NCBI GenBank assembly: GCA_963826035.1
Contig: CAWGVZ010000020.1
Coordinates: 310,001-374,000 of the forward strand
Direction: 5' to 3'
Length of the DNA stretch: 64,000 bases
DNA from: Actinophytocola sp963826035
GTDB taxonomy: Bacteria; Actinomycetota; Actinomycetes; Mycobacteriales; Pseudonocardiaceae
Shown here: positions 1-8,156 of the stretch, one piece after another
How the letters are laid out: each line of letters opens with the position of its first letter
Position numbering within the stretch: the first letter of the stretch is position 1
Notes under the pieces: model-generated
Seen by the model: the letters and a program-made list of their open reading frames with translations, nothing else
The model's database searches: none
Told to the model about the DNA's origin: nothing
Made by a program: the position numbers and the translations under genes

Positions 1-698
1 ACCGAGCTGCCGACACCACCGCAGTGCCCGGCGCTCACGAAGCCGCCGTGCACGGAGAACCCGATGGAGCAGCGCGTGTTCCCGTTGATGTAGTACGGGT
101 CGCCGCCCACCGTGCCGGCCGCGAACGGCTGCGGCCGCTCGTCGACCTCCTCGACCGTGACCGGCGCGAGCCGCCGGGCGGCGGCCAGGAACTCGGTCGC
201 GTCACCGCCGCGGACCACGGTCACCACGAGGCCGCCGGAGCGCGGGTCGACGCGCCAGCCGGCGACGTCCGCCGGTGCCGGTCGGGCGTCGAGTGCCGCC
301 TTGGCCGCGTCGAGCGCGGCCAGCGAACGCTCGACCCGGACTACCCGGGCACCGGTCGCACTGACCGCCTCGCCCACGGTCGCGTCCGCGAGGCCGACCA
401 CCAACGTCCCCGAAGCCGGGTCGAACCACGACCCGCCGAAGGCCGCGCCGGCCGCCGCCCGCGCGGCCGGCTCGACCGCCATGGCGGCGGATTCCTGACG
501 CAGCCGCGTGCTGGCCTGCGCCTCGGTGAGGCCGAGGTCGCGCTGCATGGCCGCCACCAGGGAGTTCCCAGGCGTGTTTCCAATTGTGTTCCCGGTTGCC
601 GGCGGCGCCTCGGCTGCCACGGGCATGCCGCCGGCCAGGGTCGCGCCCAGTGCCAGGAGCGCGCAGACCACTCCGATTGTTCTTGCTCTCTTCATCAT
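1..698 (-). CDS. Secreted S1-family serine protease (streptogrisin/alpha-lytic type), 3' end outside window
   Basis: An extracellular chymotrypsin-like protease made as a prepro-enzyme; 232 residues are visible. The start is the first ATG of an ATG-ATG pair behind a GAGA-rich stretch. Residues 1-29 are a signal peptide (MMKRAR, hydrophobic core, A-x-A-like cleavage near MPVAAEA). An alpha-lytic-type propeptide follows (about residues 45-200; SWFDPASGTLVV and WRVDPRSGGLVV resemble its two beta-rich halves). The mature domain then opens with GGDPYYINGNTRCSIGF and reaches the catalytic-histidine motif SAGHCGG. The catalytic Asp and Ser lie beyond the window edge. The family assignment is secure from the propeptide plus the GHC motif; substrate preference cannot be read. 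A perfect 16-bp palindrome lies 32 bases upstream and may be its operator. Confidence 0.9.
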   Translation of the reverse strand, partial: MMKRARTIGVVCALLALGATLAGGMPVAAEAPPATGNTIGNTPGNSLVAAMQRDLGLTEAQASTRLRQESAAMAVEPAARAAAGAAFGGSWFDPASGTLVVGLADATVGEAVSATGARVVRVERSLAALDAAKAALDARPAPADVAGWRVDPRSGGLVVTVVRGGDATEFLAAARRLAPVTVEEVDERPQPFAAGTVGGDPYYINGNTRCSIGFSVHGGFVSAGHCGGVGSS

Positions 699-730
699 GC
701 TCTCGTTTCTCAGCAGGGGTTGAGAGAGAG

Positions 731-746
731 ATGAGAGCGCTCTCAT
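731..746. promoter_or_regulatory. Perfect 16-bp palindrome, candidate LacI-type operator
   Basis: ATGAGAGCGCTCTCAT is fully self-complementary around the central GC, the architecture of LacI/GalR-family operators (compare the CebR-type box TGGGAGCGCTCCCA in streptomycetes, known from the literature). It lies in the divergent region between the secreted protease and the LuxR-type gene, nearer the protease, where a bound protein would block leftward transcription. No LacI gene is in the window, so the regulator is unknown. Confidence 0.6.
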
Positions 747-883
747 GGTCTACCGTGAAGTATCCGGCGCCAGCCGTCAACCCCCTTGATCCACGAGCTG
801 GTGACCAGCGGAGATATGTGCGCGCTATGCGACCGCTACCCACCATCGGCTTAGCTTGTTCTCCCAAGCCGACGTGGGGTGAC

Positions 884-1492
884 ATGGGGTACTGGGCGAC
901 CGAGACATCACCGAGGACGCTGCCGAGGACCCTGCGTCCCGGCAGCCACCCCACGCTGGCCCGTGCCAGGCGTGATGTCCTGGTGATCACCAGGATGGGC
1001 ACCACGCTGGGTGCGGCGCACCTGCGGCCCGACATCCGCTACCGGATCCTGGTGGCCGAGGGTGTTCGGCCGGCGGGACCGGCCGCCGCCAGGCTGACCG
1101 ACCTCGCCCGCGCCGGGGCGCACGTACGCACCGTGCCCGACGTGCCGGTCGACGCGATGGTGGTCGACGGATCGCTGGCCGTCCTGCCGGAGCACCGCCG
1201 CGGCACGCCCGCCGACGCCGTCATGATCCGCGTGTTCGAAAGCCTGTGGTCGGCGGGCACACCGTTCGACGTCGCCGGGCTCACCACCCGGGAGCGAGAA
1301 GTGTTGGTCATGCTGTCGGCGGGCCGCACGGACGAGTCGATGGCCGCCCAACTCGGGCTGTCCGTGCGCACGGTCCGCCGGATGATCTCCGCGCTCATGG
1401 GCCGGCTCGACGCCCGCAGCCGCTTCCAGGCCGGCGTGCGGGCGGCGAACCTCGGCTGGCCGACGGAGGTGTCGCGCCGGCCCTCCGCCTGA
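884..1492 (+). CDS. LuxR-type helix-turn-helix regulator
   Basis: A DNA-binding protein of about 202 residues. The C-terminal 65 residues carry a LuxR/GerE-type helix-turn-helix (LTTREREVLVMLSAGRTD, then the recognition region LGLSVRTVRR). The N-terminal part (DVLVITRMG, then RPDIRYRILVAEGVRP) resembles the segment before the helix-turn-helix in actinomycete LuxR proteins with a TrmB-like front domain. That front domain is missing here, so the protein is shorter than the usual ~300 residues. The ATG was chosen because GGGG sits about five bases upstream; an in-frame ATG at 827 would add 19 residues. It is divergent from the protease and ends 57 bases before the AfsR-like gene. Targets are unknown. 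Confidence 0.75.
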   Translation: MGYWATETSPRTLPRTLRPGSHPTLARARRDVLVITRMGTTLGAAHLRPDIRYRILVAEGVRPAGPAAARLTDLARAGAHVRTVPDVPVDAMVVDGSLAVLPEHRRGTPADAVMIRVFESLWSAGTPFDVAGLTTREREVLVMLSAGRTDESMAAQLGLSVRTVRRMISALMGRLDARSRFQAGVRAANLGWPTEVSRRPSA

Positions 1493-1549
1493 GCCCTGCC
1501 AGCCCCAGTACTGTGACCGCTGGGGAACGTGCGGCAGGCAAGGGTGGGC

Positions 1550-4300
1550 GTGGACTTCCGACTTCTCGGTCCGCTGGAGGTGTGGCACGACGGCGCCTGC
1601 CTGCCGATCACCGCACCACAGCAGCGAGCCGTGCTGGCCAGCTTGCTGACCAGGCTGGGCACGGCCGTCCCGATCGACACCATCCTCGACGACCTGTGGG
1701 GCGCGGCGTCGCCGAAGACCGCGGTCATGACCGTGCGGAACTACATCCGGCGGCTACGCGGCGTACTGCCGGAACCGGTGCTGGAGAGCACCACGGCCGG
1801 CTACCGGCTGACCGCCCGGCCGGAGCAGGTGGACCTGCACCGGTTCACCACGCTGGTCGAACAGGCCGGCGAGCGTCAGTCCACCGAGCTGTTCGACCAG
1901 GCGTTGGCGCTGTGGCGGGGTCAACCCCTGATGAACGTCGGCGACGTGCCGCTCCGCTTCGTCCAGGCGCCCCGTTGGGAGGAGGCCTACCTGGCGGCCG
2001 TGGAAAGCGCGATGGACCTGCGTCTCCGGCAGGGTCAGCATGTCGAGGTGGTGGCCGGGCTGATCGAGCTGACGCGCCGCTACCCGCTGCGGGAACGGTT
2101 GTGCCGCCAGCTGATGCTCGCGCTCTACCGCGGCGGCCGCGCCGTGGACGCCCTGGCGCACTACCGCCGGATCCGCACCACGCTGATCGGTGAGCTGGGC
2201 ATGGAGCCCAGCGCCGAACTGCGGCAGCTCGAGGCCGCCATCCTCCGCGAGGACCGGAACCTGCTGACGAGTGCGACCGAGCCCGACGAGCGTCCCGGTC
2301 GCGCGCACGCACCGGCGCAGCTGCCACCCCTGCCGACCTTCTTCCTCGGCCGCGAGGACGAGATCACCGAGCTGGTCGACCGGCTCACCGCCCAGAACTC
2401 CCCCGTGCGCTGCTTCGTCTACGGGCAGGGCGGGTGCGGCAAGTCGGCGCTGGCCGTTCGCGTCGGGCACGAACTGGCCGGCCGGCACCCGGACGGCCAG
2501 CTCTACGTCGACCTCGGCGGTTCCACCCCCGGCGTACCCACCAAGTCGCCGGTCGAGGTGCTCGCCCTGTTGATCCACGGCCTCGGCGGCGCCGAGTACG
2601 ACCACACGGCCGACCTCGACACCCTGGTCCGCGCCTACCGCACGCGGCTGCGTGGCCGCCGGGTGCTGATCATCCTGGACAACGCGGCGACCGCAGAGCA
2701 GGTCCGCCCGGCGCTGTCCGACGAGCCGGGCTGCACGGTGATCGTCACCAGTCGCGCGGCCATCACCACGCGGGACAGCGTGTTCCACCTGGACACGTTG
2801 CGCGAGCCGCACGCCGTGGAGTTGCTCGGCCGCATCGCCGGGGTGCGCAAGGTGGCGGCCGAGTCCGGTGCGGCCGCGCGGATCGCCGAGCTGTGCGGCC
2901 GGCTGCCGCTGGCTCTGCGGCTGATCGCCACCCGCGCCGCGCTGCGCCCGCACTGGCCGCTGGACAGCTGGGTCCGGCTGCTCGACGACGAACGCGCGCG
3001 GCTGGATCTGTTGCGGCACGAGGACATCGACGTCCGGGCGAGTATCCAGATCGGACTGGACGGCCTGGCGACGAGCGACGTCCCGGCCGACCGGGACGCG
3101 GCGGAGGTGTTCCCGCTGCTGGGTCTGCTCGACGTTCCGCACGTCACGCCGGCGCTCGTGGCCGGGCTGACGGGCTGGCCGGTGGCCCGGGCCGAGCTCG
3201 CCCTGGAAGCGTTGCTCGACACGCAGATGGTCCGCAGTCCCGGCCCGGGCCGCTACGTCCTGTTCGACCTGATCGCGTTGCTGGCGAAGGAGAAGGCGGT
3301 CGGCGAACGACAGGAGGTGCTGTCCGGGACGGCCGACTGGTACGTGGCGGCCATCCGGAGCTGCAGTCTCACGGCCACCGGCGCCAGGACCGATTACGGC
3401 CTGCCGCAGGACCACCCGACCGACGACCTCGTGACCGTCCACTTCGACCGGTACGATGACGTCCGCACCTGGCTGGACCGGGAACTCGCGGTGATCGTGG
3501 CCGTGTTCCGGCAGGCGATCACCGCGGGAGTGCCCGGTGGCGTCGACGCGACGCGCCACGCCCTGCACACCCTGCCGTTCTACTTCAACTCGGCCTTGCC
3601 GTGGACCGAGCGGGCGGCTCTCGCGACCATGCTGCTCGACAACGATCCGTCCGGTGCGACACTTGCGTACAAGAATCTGGCCGTTGTGGAGGGTCAGCGC
3701 TCGAACATCACGGCGGCGCAACAGTTTCTCGACAAGGCGGCGGCCCACCTCGACGAGGCCGACACCTACACGCGGCTGTTGTTCAACTCCACGCAGGGAC
3801 TCGTCGAGGTGTACCAGGGCGCCGTCGAGAAGGGGCTGCGGCGGTTCGAGTGGATCCTGCGGACGGTCGAGGGCACCGGGTACCGCACGCTGGAGGCCAT
3901 GGCGCTGAGCAACATCGGCGACACGTACACCCGCATCGGCCGGCCCGCCGAGGGGTTGCCCCTGATCGAGAAGGCGGTGGCGATCAGCAGGTCGATCGGC
4001 CACCAGGTCAACCTGGCCGTCCACCTGAACACCGTGCTCCAGGCTTATTCCGCCCTCAACGAGCACCACGAGGTGATCCTGCGGGCGCCCGAGGTGCTCG
4101 CCCAGCACGAACTGCTCGGCAACGCTCACCAACGCGCGGAGCACCTGCTGACCATGGCCAAGTCGCTCCGCGCCATCGGCCACGAGGCGGCTGCCGAGGA
4201 CCATGTCGCCAGTGCGCGTGCCTGCCTGGCAGAAATCGGTACGAGGGAACGAATGCGGGCCGGTGAGCTGTTCGACCACCTGATCACCGACGTGCCGTGA
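1550..4300 (+). CDS. AfsR/SARP-family regulator (wHTH-BTAD-NB-ARC-TPR)
   Basis: A 916-residue STAND-type regulator. In order: an OmpR-like winged helix starting at DFRLLGPLEVW (1-85), a bacterial transcriptional activation domain (about 90-238), an NB-ARC ATPase with Walker A GQGGCGKS at 292-299 and the downstream segment RRVLIILDNA, and a C-terminal TPR region (about 690-880, with SNIGDTYTRIGRPAEGLPLI). Such proteins activate secondary-metabolism or differentiation genes in response to an unknown signal sensed by the NTPase/TPR part. The GTG used puts the conserved DFRLLGPL motif at the N-terminus, with AAGGG upstream; an in-frame GTG lies 21 bases earlier. No biosynthetic cluster is adjacent, so the target is unclear. 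Confidence 0.9.
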   Translation: MDFRLLGPLEVWHDGACLPITAPQQRAVLASLLTRLGTAVPIDTILDDLWGAASPKTAVMTVRNYIRRLRGVLPEPVLESTTAGYRLTARPEQVDLHRFTTLVEQAGERQSTELFDQALALWRGQPLMNVGDVPLRFVQAPRWEEAYLAAVESAMDLRLRQGQHVEVVAGLIELTRRYPLRERLCRQLMLALYRGGRAVDALAHYRRIRTTLIGELGMEPSAELRQLEAAILREDRNLLTSATEPDERPGRAHAPAQLPPLPTFFLGREDEITELVDRLTAQNSPVRCFVYGQGGCGKSALAVRVGHELAGRHPDGQLYVDLGGSTPGVPTKSPVEVLALLIHGLGGAEYDHTADLDTLVRAYRTRLRGRRVLIILDNAATAEQVRPALSDEPGCTVIVTSRAAITTRDSVFHLDTLREPHAVELLGRIAGVRKVAAESGAAARIAELCGRLPLALRLIATRAALRPHWPLDSWVRLLDDERARLDLLRHEDIDVRASIQIGLDGLATSDVPADRDAAEVFPLLGLLDVPHVTPALVAGLTGWPVARAELALEALLDTQMVRSPGPGRYVLFDLIALLAKEKAVGERQEVLSGTADWYVAAIRSCSLTATGARTDYGLPQDHPTDDLVTVHFDRYDDVRTWLDRELAVIVAVFRQAITAGVPGGVDATRHALHTLPFYFNSALPWTERAALATMLLDNDPSGATLAYKNLAVVEGQRSNITAAQQFLDKAAAHLDEADTYTRLLFNSTQGLVEVYQGAVEKGLRRFEWILRTVEGTGYRTLEAMALSNIGDTYTRIGRPAEGLPLIEKAVAISRSIGHQVNLAVHLNTVLQAYSALNEHHEVILRAPEVLAQHELLGNAHQRAEHLLTMAKSLRAIGHEAAAEDHVASARACLAEIGTRERMRAGELFDHLITDVP

Positions 4301-4476
4301 GGGTGCGCCGATAGGCAGCTTTCCTGTCGATGATCTGTTAGGCCATCCGGGTGGTCGCTGAGTAATTCTCGGTCGCGAGGCAACGGATGCAGGCAAGAAG
4401 GCGTGTTGGAGTCATTCGGGGTACAGGCAAAGGGCTCGCAATTCCCATCCAACACACCAGAACAAGAGGAATATCC

Positions 4477-5094
4477 ATGCGTGATCAGCGGAATGTGACG
4501 ATCGGCCGAAGACCTCCCCTAAACCGGTTTCCGATCTGGCTGCTCGCAGCAGCCGGAACGAGCCTTGCCTTGCTGTTGACCGGTTGCGGCCAAGGCGCGC
4601 CGGTCATCGACGTGTCGGCAGAATCGCCCTCCGACACCGTGAAGCAGGCCGATGCTGTCCACTGGATGGATGGTTTCTGCGGCGCGATCGAAGGTTTCCT
4701 GGCCGACAACAACGCGATGCAGGCACCGACAACCGACTCCATCGACGATGGCCGACAGGTCCTCAGCAAGATGCTGGGCGACTACACCGCGATCTTGGAC
4801 AAGGCGATCAACCGCTTGGCGGACCTTCCTCCGGTCGCAGACCCGGTAGGGCAGGCAGCGAAACAGACCTTCGCGGAAAAGTACACATCCGCGCGCGACA
4901 TGGCCACCTCGGCAAAGGCTCAACTGGACGCGGCCGCTCCCAGTGACGTCGACGCGCAGATGCGTGCGGCAGAAGCGTGGACGGCTGCCCAACAGACTGC
5001 GCTCAGCGCGGTAAGTCCGGAGTTGGCGATCATGACCTCACCCGAATTGCGTACCGCGCTCACCTCCGCCCACCAGTGCACATCGACCTCCTGA
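4477..5094 (+). CDS. Lipoprotein of unknown function
   Basis: A 205-residue secreted lipoprotein. An Arg-rich n-region and the hydrophobic stretch WLLAAAGTSLALLLTGC end in a lipobox with the modified cysteine at residue 37. The mature part is mostly helical and polar (FCGAIEGFLADNN, ILDKAINRLADLPPVADP, AKAQLDAAAPSDVDA), resembling small actinomycete lipoproteins with a four-helix-like fold. The ATG was chosen because AGAGGA sits seven bases upstream; the open frame extends 30 codons further without a good ribosome-binding site. It follows the AfsR-like gene by 176 bases, which contain an 8-bp inverted repeat (GTGTTGGA / TCCAACAC), so it probably has its own promoter. Confidence 0.75.
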   Translation: MRDQRNVTIGRRPPLNRFPIWLLAAAGTSLALLLTGCGQGAPVIDVSAESPSDTVKQADAVHWMDGFCGAIEGFLADNNAMQAPTTDSIDDGRQVLSKMLGDYTAILDKAINRLADLPPVADPVGQAAKQTFAEKYTSARDMATSAKAQLDAAAPSDVDAQMRAAEAWTAAQQTALSAVSPELAIMTSPELRTALTSAHQCTSTS

Positions 5095-5102
5095 AGGAAT
5101 GA

Positions 5103-5691
5103 TCAACGGCGGACGCGGTAGCGCAGGTGCATGACCTGGCGCGACGGCTCCTCCTCGGCCGGGGTACTCAGCCGGCGGACCAGCTCCAGCTCGATGTGCT
5201 CGGCGGGCAGGTTGTCGAAGAGCCGCCGGCCCTGGCCGAGCAGGACCGGCACGACGTGCAGTTCCAGCTCGTCGAGCTGCCCGGCCCGCAGCAGCGCCTG
5301 CGCCGCCCCCGCACCGTGCACCATCACCTCACCGTCGCCGACCGCCGCGCGGGCCTGCTCCGCACACTCGCGCGCGTCGGTCACGTGGCGGACATTGGGC
5401 AGGGGCGGGTGATCGTCCGGGATTCTCGTGGGTGAGGACGAAGATCGGTACGCCGTCGTGGTGGTCACCCTGCCAGCGGCCGGCCAGTTCGTAGGTGCGG
5501 CGGCCGGAGATGATGGCGCGGGTGGCCATCGCCTCCGCGTACACCTGGCCGCTCGGGCCCGGGTCGTTGCGCCGGTCGAGCCAGTTGAACAGGCGGAACC
5601 CGCCGACGCCGAGCGGTGCGTCCGCGCTGTCTCGCGGCCCGGCGATGTAACCGTCCAGGGACATGGTCATGTACAGCCGAATGATGGTCAT
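5103..5691 (-). pseudogene. RibD C-terminal / dihydrofolate-reductase-like protein, frameshifted
   Basis: Two frames together encode one DHFR-like (RibD_C) protein. The first half runs MTIIRLYMTMSLDGYIAG to VPIFVLTHE and contains RRTYELAGRW. The second half runs IPDDHPPLPNVRHV through MVHGAGAAQALL to the stop. At about 5430 one extra A (GAG-A-ATC) shifts the frame; removing it gives the continuous family sequence THE-IPDD. The start ATG overlaps the stop of the LLM oxidoreductase gene by four bases, so the genes are translationally coupled. The intact family reduces pteridine- or flavin-like substrates. A single homopolymer indel could be a sequencing error rather than true decay. Confidence 0.8.
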
Positions 5692-6578
5692 CCCAGCAGC
5701 TCCGCCATGACCTCGAGCTGCTGCTCCGGCTCGGTGTCCATCGTCCAGAACACATGGTCGGCGCCGGCCGCGCCGACCCGCGCGAGATCCTCGCGGACCT
5801 GCTCGACCCCGCCGGTGAGCGGCGCTCGCTCGTCGACCGCCGACGTGGTGACCGTGCCGTTCACGCGGACGACGATCGGCAGCGACTCCGGGTCGTGGCC
5901 GGCTTTGTCCGCGGCCGCGACGAACGTGGTGATCGCGTGGTCGAGCATCTCCCAGGTCATCATGATCGGGTTCAGCCCGGTGCCCAGCCGCGCGGGCCGC
6001 TCGATCGCCGCCGGGGCCACCGCCCCGACCAGCAGCGGGACGCCGTCCGACGCGACCGGCTTCGGGCCGATCTGTGACCGTGCGATCCGGTGGAAGCGGC
6101 CGTCGTGCTCGACCGGGTCGGGTCCCCACACGGCCCGCATGGCGGCGACGTGCTCGGCCAGCCGCGGCCCGCGTGGTGTCTCCGGTACGCCGGCCGCCTC
6201 GAACTCGGCGGCCATCCACCCCTGGCCGATGCCCGCGACGAGCCGCCCGCCGCTCAGCCGATCCAGGGTGGCCAGCCGCCGCGCGAGCACGATCGGGCTG
6301 TGCAGCAGCGCGTCGAGGACGCTCGTGCCGAGGGTGATGGTGGACGTTCGGGCCGCGACGTCGGACAGCGTCTCGACCGGGTCGTACACGCAGCCGTAGT
6401 CCTCCGGCAGCGGCACTTCGCCACCGCCGATCATCGCGGCGCCGTGCACCGGGCGCATCAGCCGTTCGAACGTCCACACGGACGCCAGGCCGATGCGTTC
6501 GGCCGCCTCCGCAACGCCGGCGATGGTCTCCGGGCTCGCACCCGAGCCCGCCGTGGGTAGTGCCGGGCCGAGCTGCAT
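5688..6578 (-). CDS. LLM-class (F420/FMN) flavin-dependent oxidoreductase
   Basis: A 296-residue luciferase-like TIM-barrel enzyme. It opens MQLGPALPTAGSGASPE and carries the class hallmarks GLASVWTFERL, the ITLGTSVLD strand, RLATLDRLSGGRLVAGIGQG and GVPLLVGA. Actinomycete members usually use F420 or FMN to oxidise or reduce small organics. AAGGAG seven bases before the ATG supports the start. It lies between an SDR-like gene (33 bases upstream) and the RibD-like gene (4-base overlap), forming a three-gene redox operon. Substrate unknown. Confidence 0.85.
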   Translation of the reverse strand: MQLGPALPTAGSGASPETIAGVAEAAERIGLASVWTFERLMRPVHGAAMIGGGEVPLPEDYGCVYDPVETLSDVAARTSTITLGTSVLDALLHSPIVLARRLATLDRLSGGRLVAGIGQGWMAAEFEAAGVPETPRGPRLAEHVAAMRAVWGPDPVEHDGRFHRIARSQIGPKPVASDGVPLLVGAVAPAAIERPARLGTGLNPIMMTWEMLDHAITTFVAAADKAGHDPESLPIVVRVNGTVTTSAVDERAPLTGGVEQVREDLARVGAAGADHVFWTMDTEPEQQLEVMAELLG

Positions 6579-6610
6579 CTCGTGCTCCTTCTCATGTCAG
6601 ATGTCTCGTG

Positions 6611-7222
6611 TCAGCTGTGCCGGGCGGCCAGTGCGACGGCCTCGGCGCAGATCTCATCGGTGCCGGTGGCACCGAATCCCAGGACGTGCACGCCGCGCGG
6701 CGCGACCTCGATGCCGAGGTCGCGGACGAGCGCGCCGGTCGCCGCGTCGGCCGTGCCCGAACCGCCGCGCAACGGCGTTGTTTCGAGCGGATCACCGGTC
6801 AGGGCGAGGATCACGCCGGAGCCCTGCCGGATCATGTGCCGCGCGGCGGCCCGCGCGGTGATGAACGTGGCCGTCACGCCGGCGAACAGCGGCCGCGTGA
6901 AGTCCGGCACCGTCATGTCGACCAGCCGGATGCCCTGGATGTCGCGGCGGCCGACCAGGTTGATCGACACGTCGACGCCGCCGGAGCTCTCGACGACCGC
7001 TCGGGCGTGGTCCTCGACGGCCTGCTCGTCGAACACGTCGAGCACCGCGACGTGCGTCTGTCCCCCAGCCGCAGTGATCGTCGCCGCGACGTCCTCGACG
7101 TGGGCACGCGTCCGACCGGTGAGGAAGACGGCCGCGCCCTGCCGGCCGAAGGACATCGCGACCGCGGCGCCGAGAGTGCCTCCGGCGCCGTGGACGATCA
7201 CGTTCCTGCCCGTCAGCCGCAT
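6611..7222 (-). CDS. Short-chain dehydrogenase-like protein with degenerate catalytic site
   Basis: A 203-residue SDR. The N-terminal nucleotide-binding loop VHGAGGTLGAAVA, the adenine-site strand VAVLDVFD and the SINLVGRR segment (NNAG equivalent) are present. At the usual YxxxK position the sequence reads GTADAATGALVRDL, with neither the catalytic Tyr nor the Lys. The protein also stops about 50 residues earlier than typical SDRs. It is the first gene of the leftward operon with the LLM and RibD-like genes. It may bind nucleotide without classical catalysis, or represent a shortened copy. Confidence 0.75.
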   Translation of the reverse strand: MRLTGRNVIVHGAGGTLGAAVAMSFGRQGAAVFLTGRTRAHVEDVAATITAAGGQTHVAVLDVFDEQAVEDHARAVVESSGGVDVSINLVGRRDIQGIRLVDMTVPDFTRPLFAGVTATFITARAAARHMIRQGSGVILALTGDPLETTPLRGGSGTADAATGALVRDLGIEVAPRGVHVLGFGATGTDEICAEAVALAARHS

Positions 7223-7308
7223 GCCGCCGACCGTACGACGGGTTGGGAGGATCCGAATCCGTCGCCGGTTCAGTACTTCGCAGGACCCGCTTAGGTAGGG
7301 TCCCCGCC

Positions 7309-8087
7309 ATGTTGCGTGGTCGCCACGCCGAGCAGGCGGTGATCGACCAGTCCCTCGACGGAGCCAGGAACGGCCGGAGTGCGTCCCTCGTGGTCAGGGG
7401 CGAGCCCGGCATCGGCAAATCGGCGCTGCTGGAGTACGCCCGCGGCCGGGCCGACGGCCTGCGGGTGCTCCGCGCGAGCGGCATCGAGTCCGAGGCGACC
7501 GTGCCGTTCGCCGGCCTGCACCTGCTGCTGCGCGGGTTCCTCGACCGGCTCGAGGCACTGCCCGGGCCGCAGCGCCGGGTGCTGGAGGGCGCGTTCGGGC
7601 TGGGCGAGGCGAGCGGGGACCGGTTCATGCTCGGTGCCGCCGCGCTGTCCCTCCTGGCCGACGTGGCGGAGGACGGACCGGTGCTCTGCCTGGTCGACGA
7701 CGCGCACTGGCTCGACCGGGCGACCGCCGAGGCGCTGCTGTTCGCCGCCCGCCGGCTCGACCGCGAGAGCGTGGTGATGCTGTTCGCCGCGCGGGACTAC
7801 GGAAACATGGTCGCCGCGTCCGGAATCACCGAGCTGCGGCTGCGGGGGCCCGACGCGTCCGCCGCGGCCGAGCTGCGACGGCACGGTCGGCCCTGCCCGA
7901 CGCGTTCGCCGACCTGACGCCGCAGGAGCTGCAGATCTCCCAGCTCGCCGCGCAGGGACTGTCCAATCGCGACATCGCGGCGCAGCTGTTCCTCAGCCCC
8001 CGCACGGTCGCCTATCACCTGTACAAGGCGTACCCGAAGCTCGGCATCACCTCTCGCGCCGAGCTGTCGGAGCTCATCCGCGCCTGA
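7309..8087 (+). pseudogene. Remnant of a LAL (MalT-like LuxR) regulator: ATPase front fused out of frame to HTH tail
   Basis: Intact LAL regulators are about 900 residues. Here the N-terminal AAA domain (RGRHAEQAVIDQSL, Walker A GEPGIGKSALL, Walker B VLCLVDDAHWLD) runs only to about residue 195. The reading is then joined at an AAELRR-like sequence to the C-terminal tail, skipping some 600 residues. The tail encodes LTPQELQISQLAAQGLSN and LFLSPRTVAYHLYKAY but lies in a different frame, so the first frame stops at 7917. An internal deletion plus a single-base shift explains this. The ATG is preceded by TAGGGT and seven bases, a leaderless promoter layout. The DNA-binding domain cannot be made as one protein. 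Confidence 0.8.
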
Positions 8088-8104
8088 TCAGGCGCCCGGG
8101 TCTG

Positions 8105-8129
8105 TGCACCGAACGACGCTTTCGGTGCA
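8105..8129. terminator. Palindromic intergenic element, likely bidirectional terminator
   Basis: TGCACCGAA and TTCGGTGCA form a perfect 9-bp stem around the loop CGACGCT. It sits between the convergent LAL remnant and the ABC permease gene. There is no U-tract, as is common in high-GC actinomycetes. The same AACGACGC core recurs in other spacers of this window. Confidence 0.55.
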
Positions 8130-8156
8130 TTGCCTGCTGCGCCCGCACCACCCAGA

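Noticed and set aside
1754..4396. An 880-codon leftward frame
   Set aside because: Antisense to the AfsR-like regulator, whose NB-ARC and BTAD motifs are intact.
4403..4455. 8-bp inverted repeat GTGTTGGA / TCCAACAC before the lipoprotein gene
   Set aside because: The arms are 37 bases apart and short; not distinguishable from chance without comparison.
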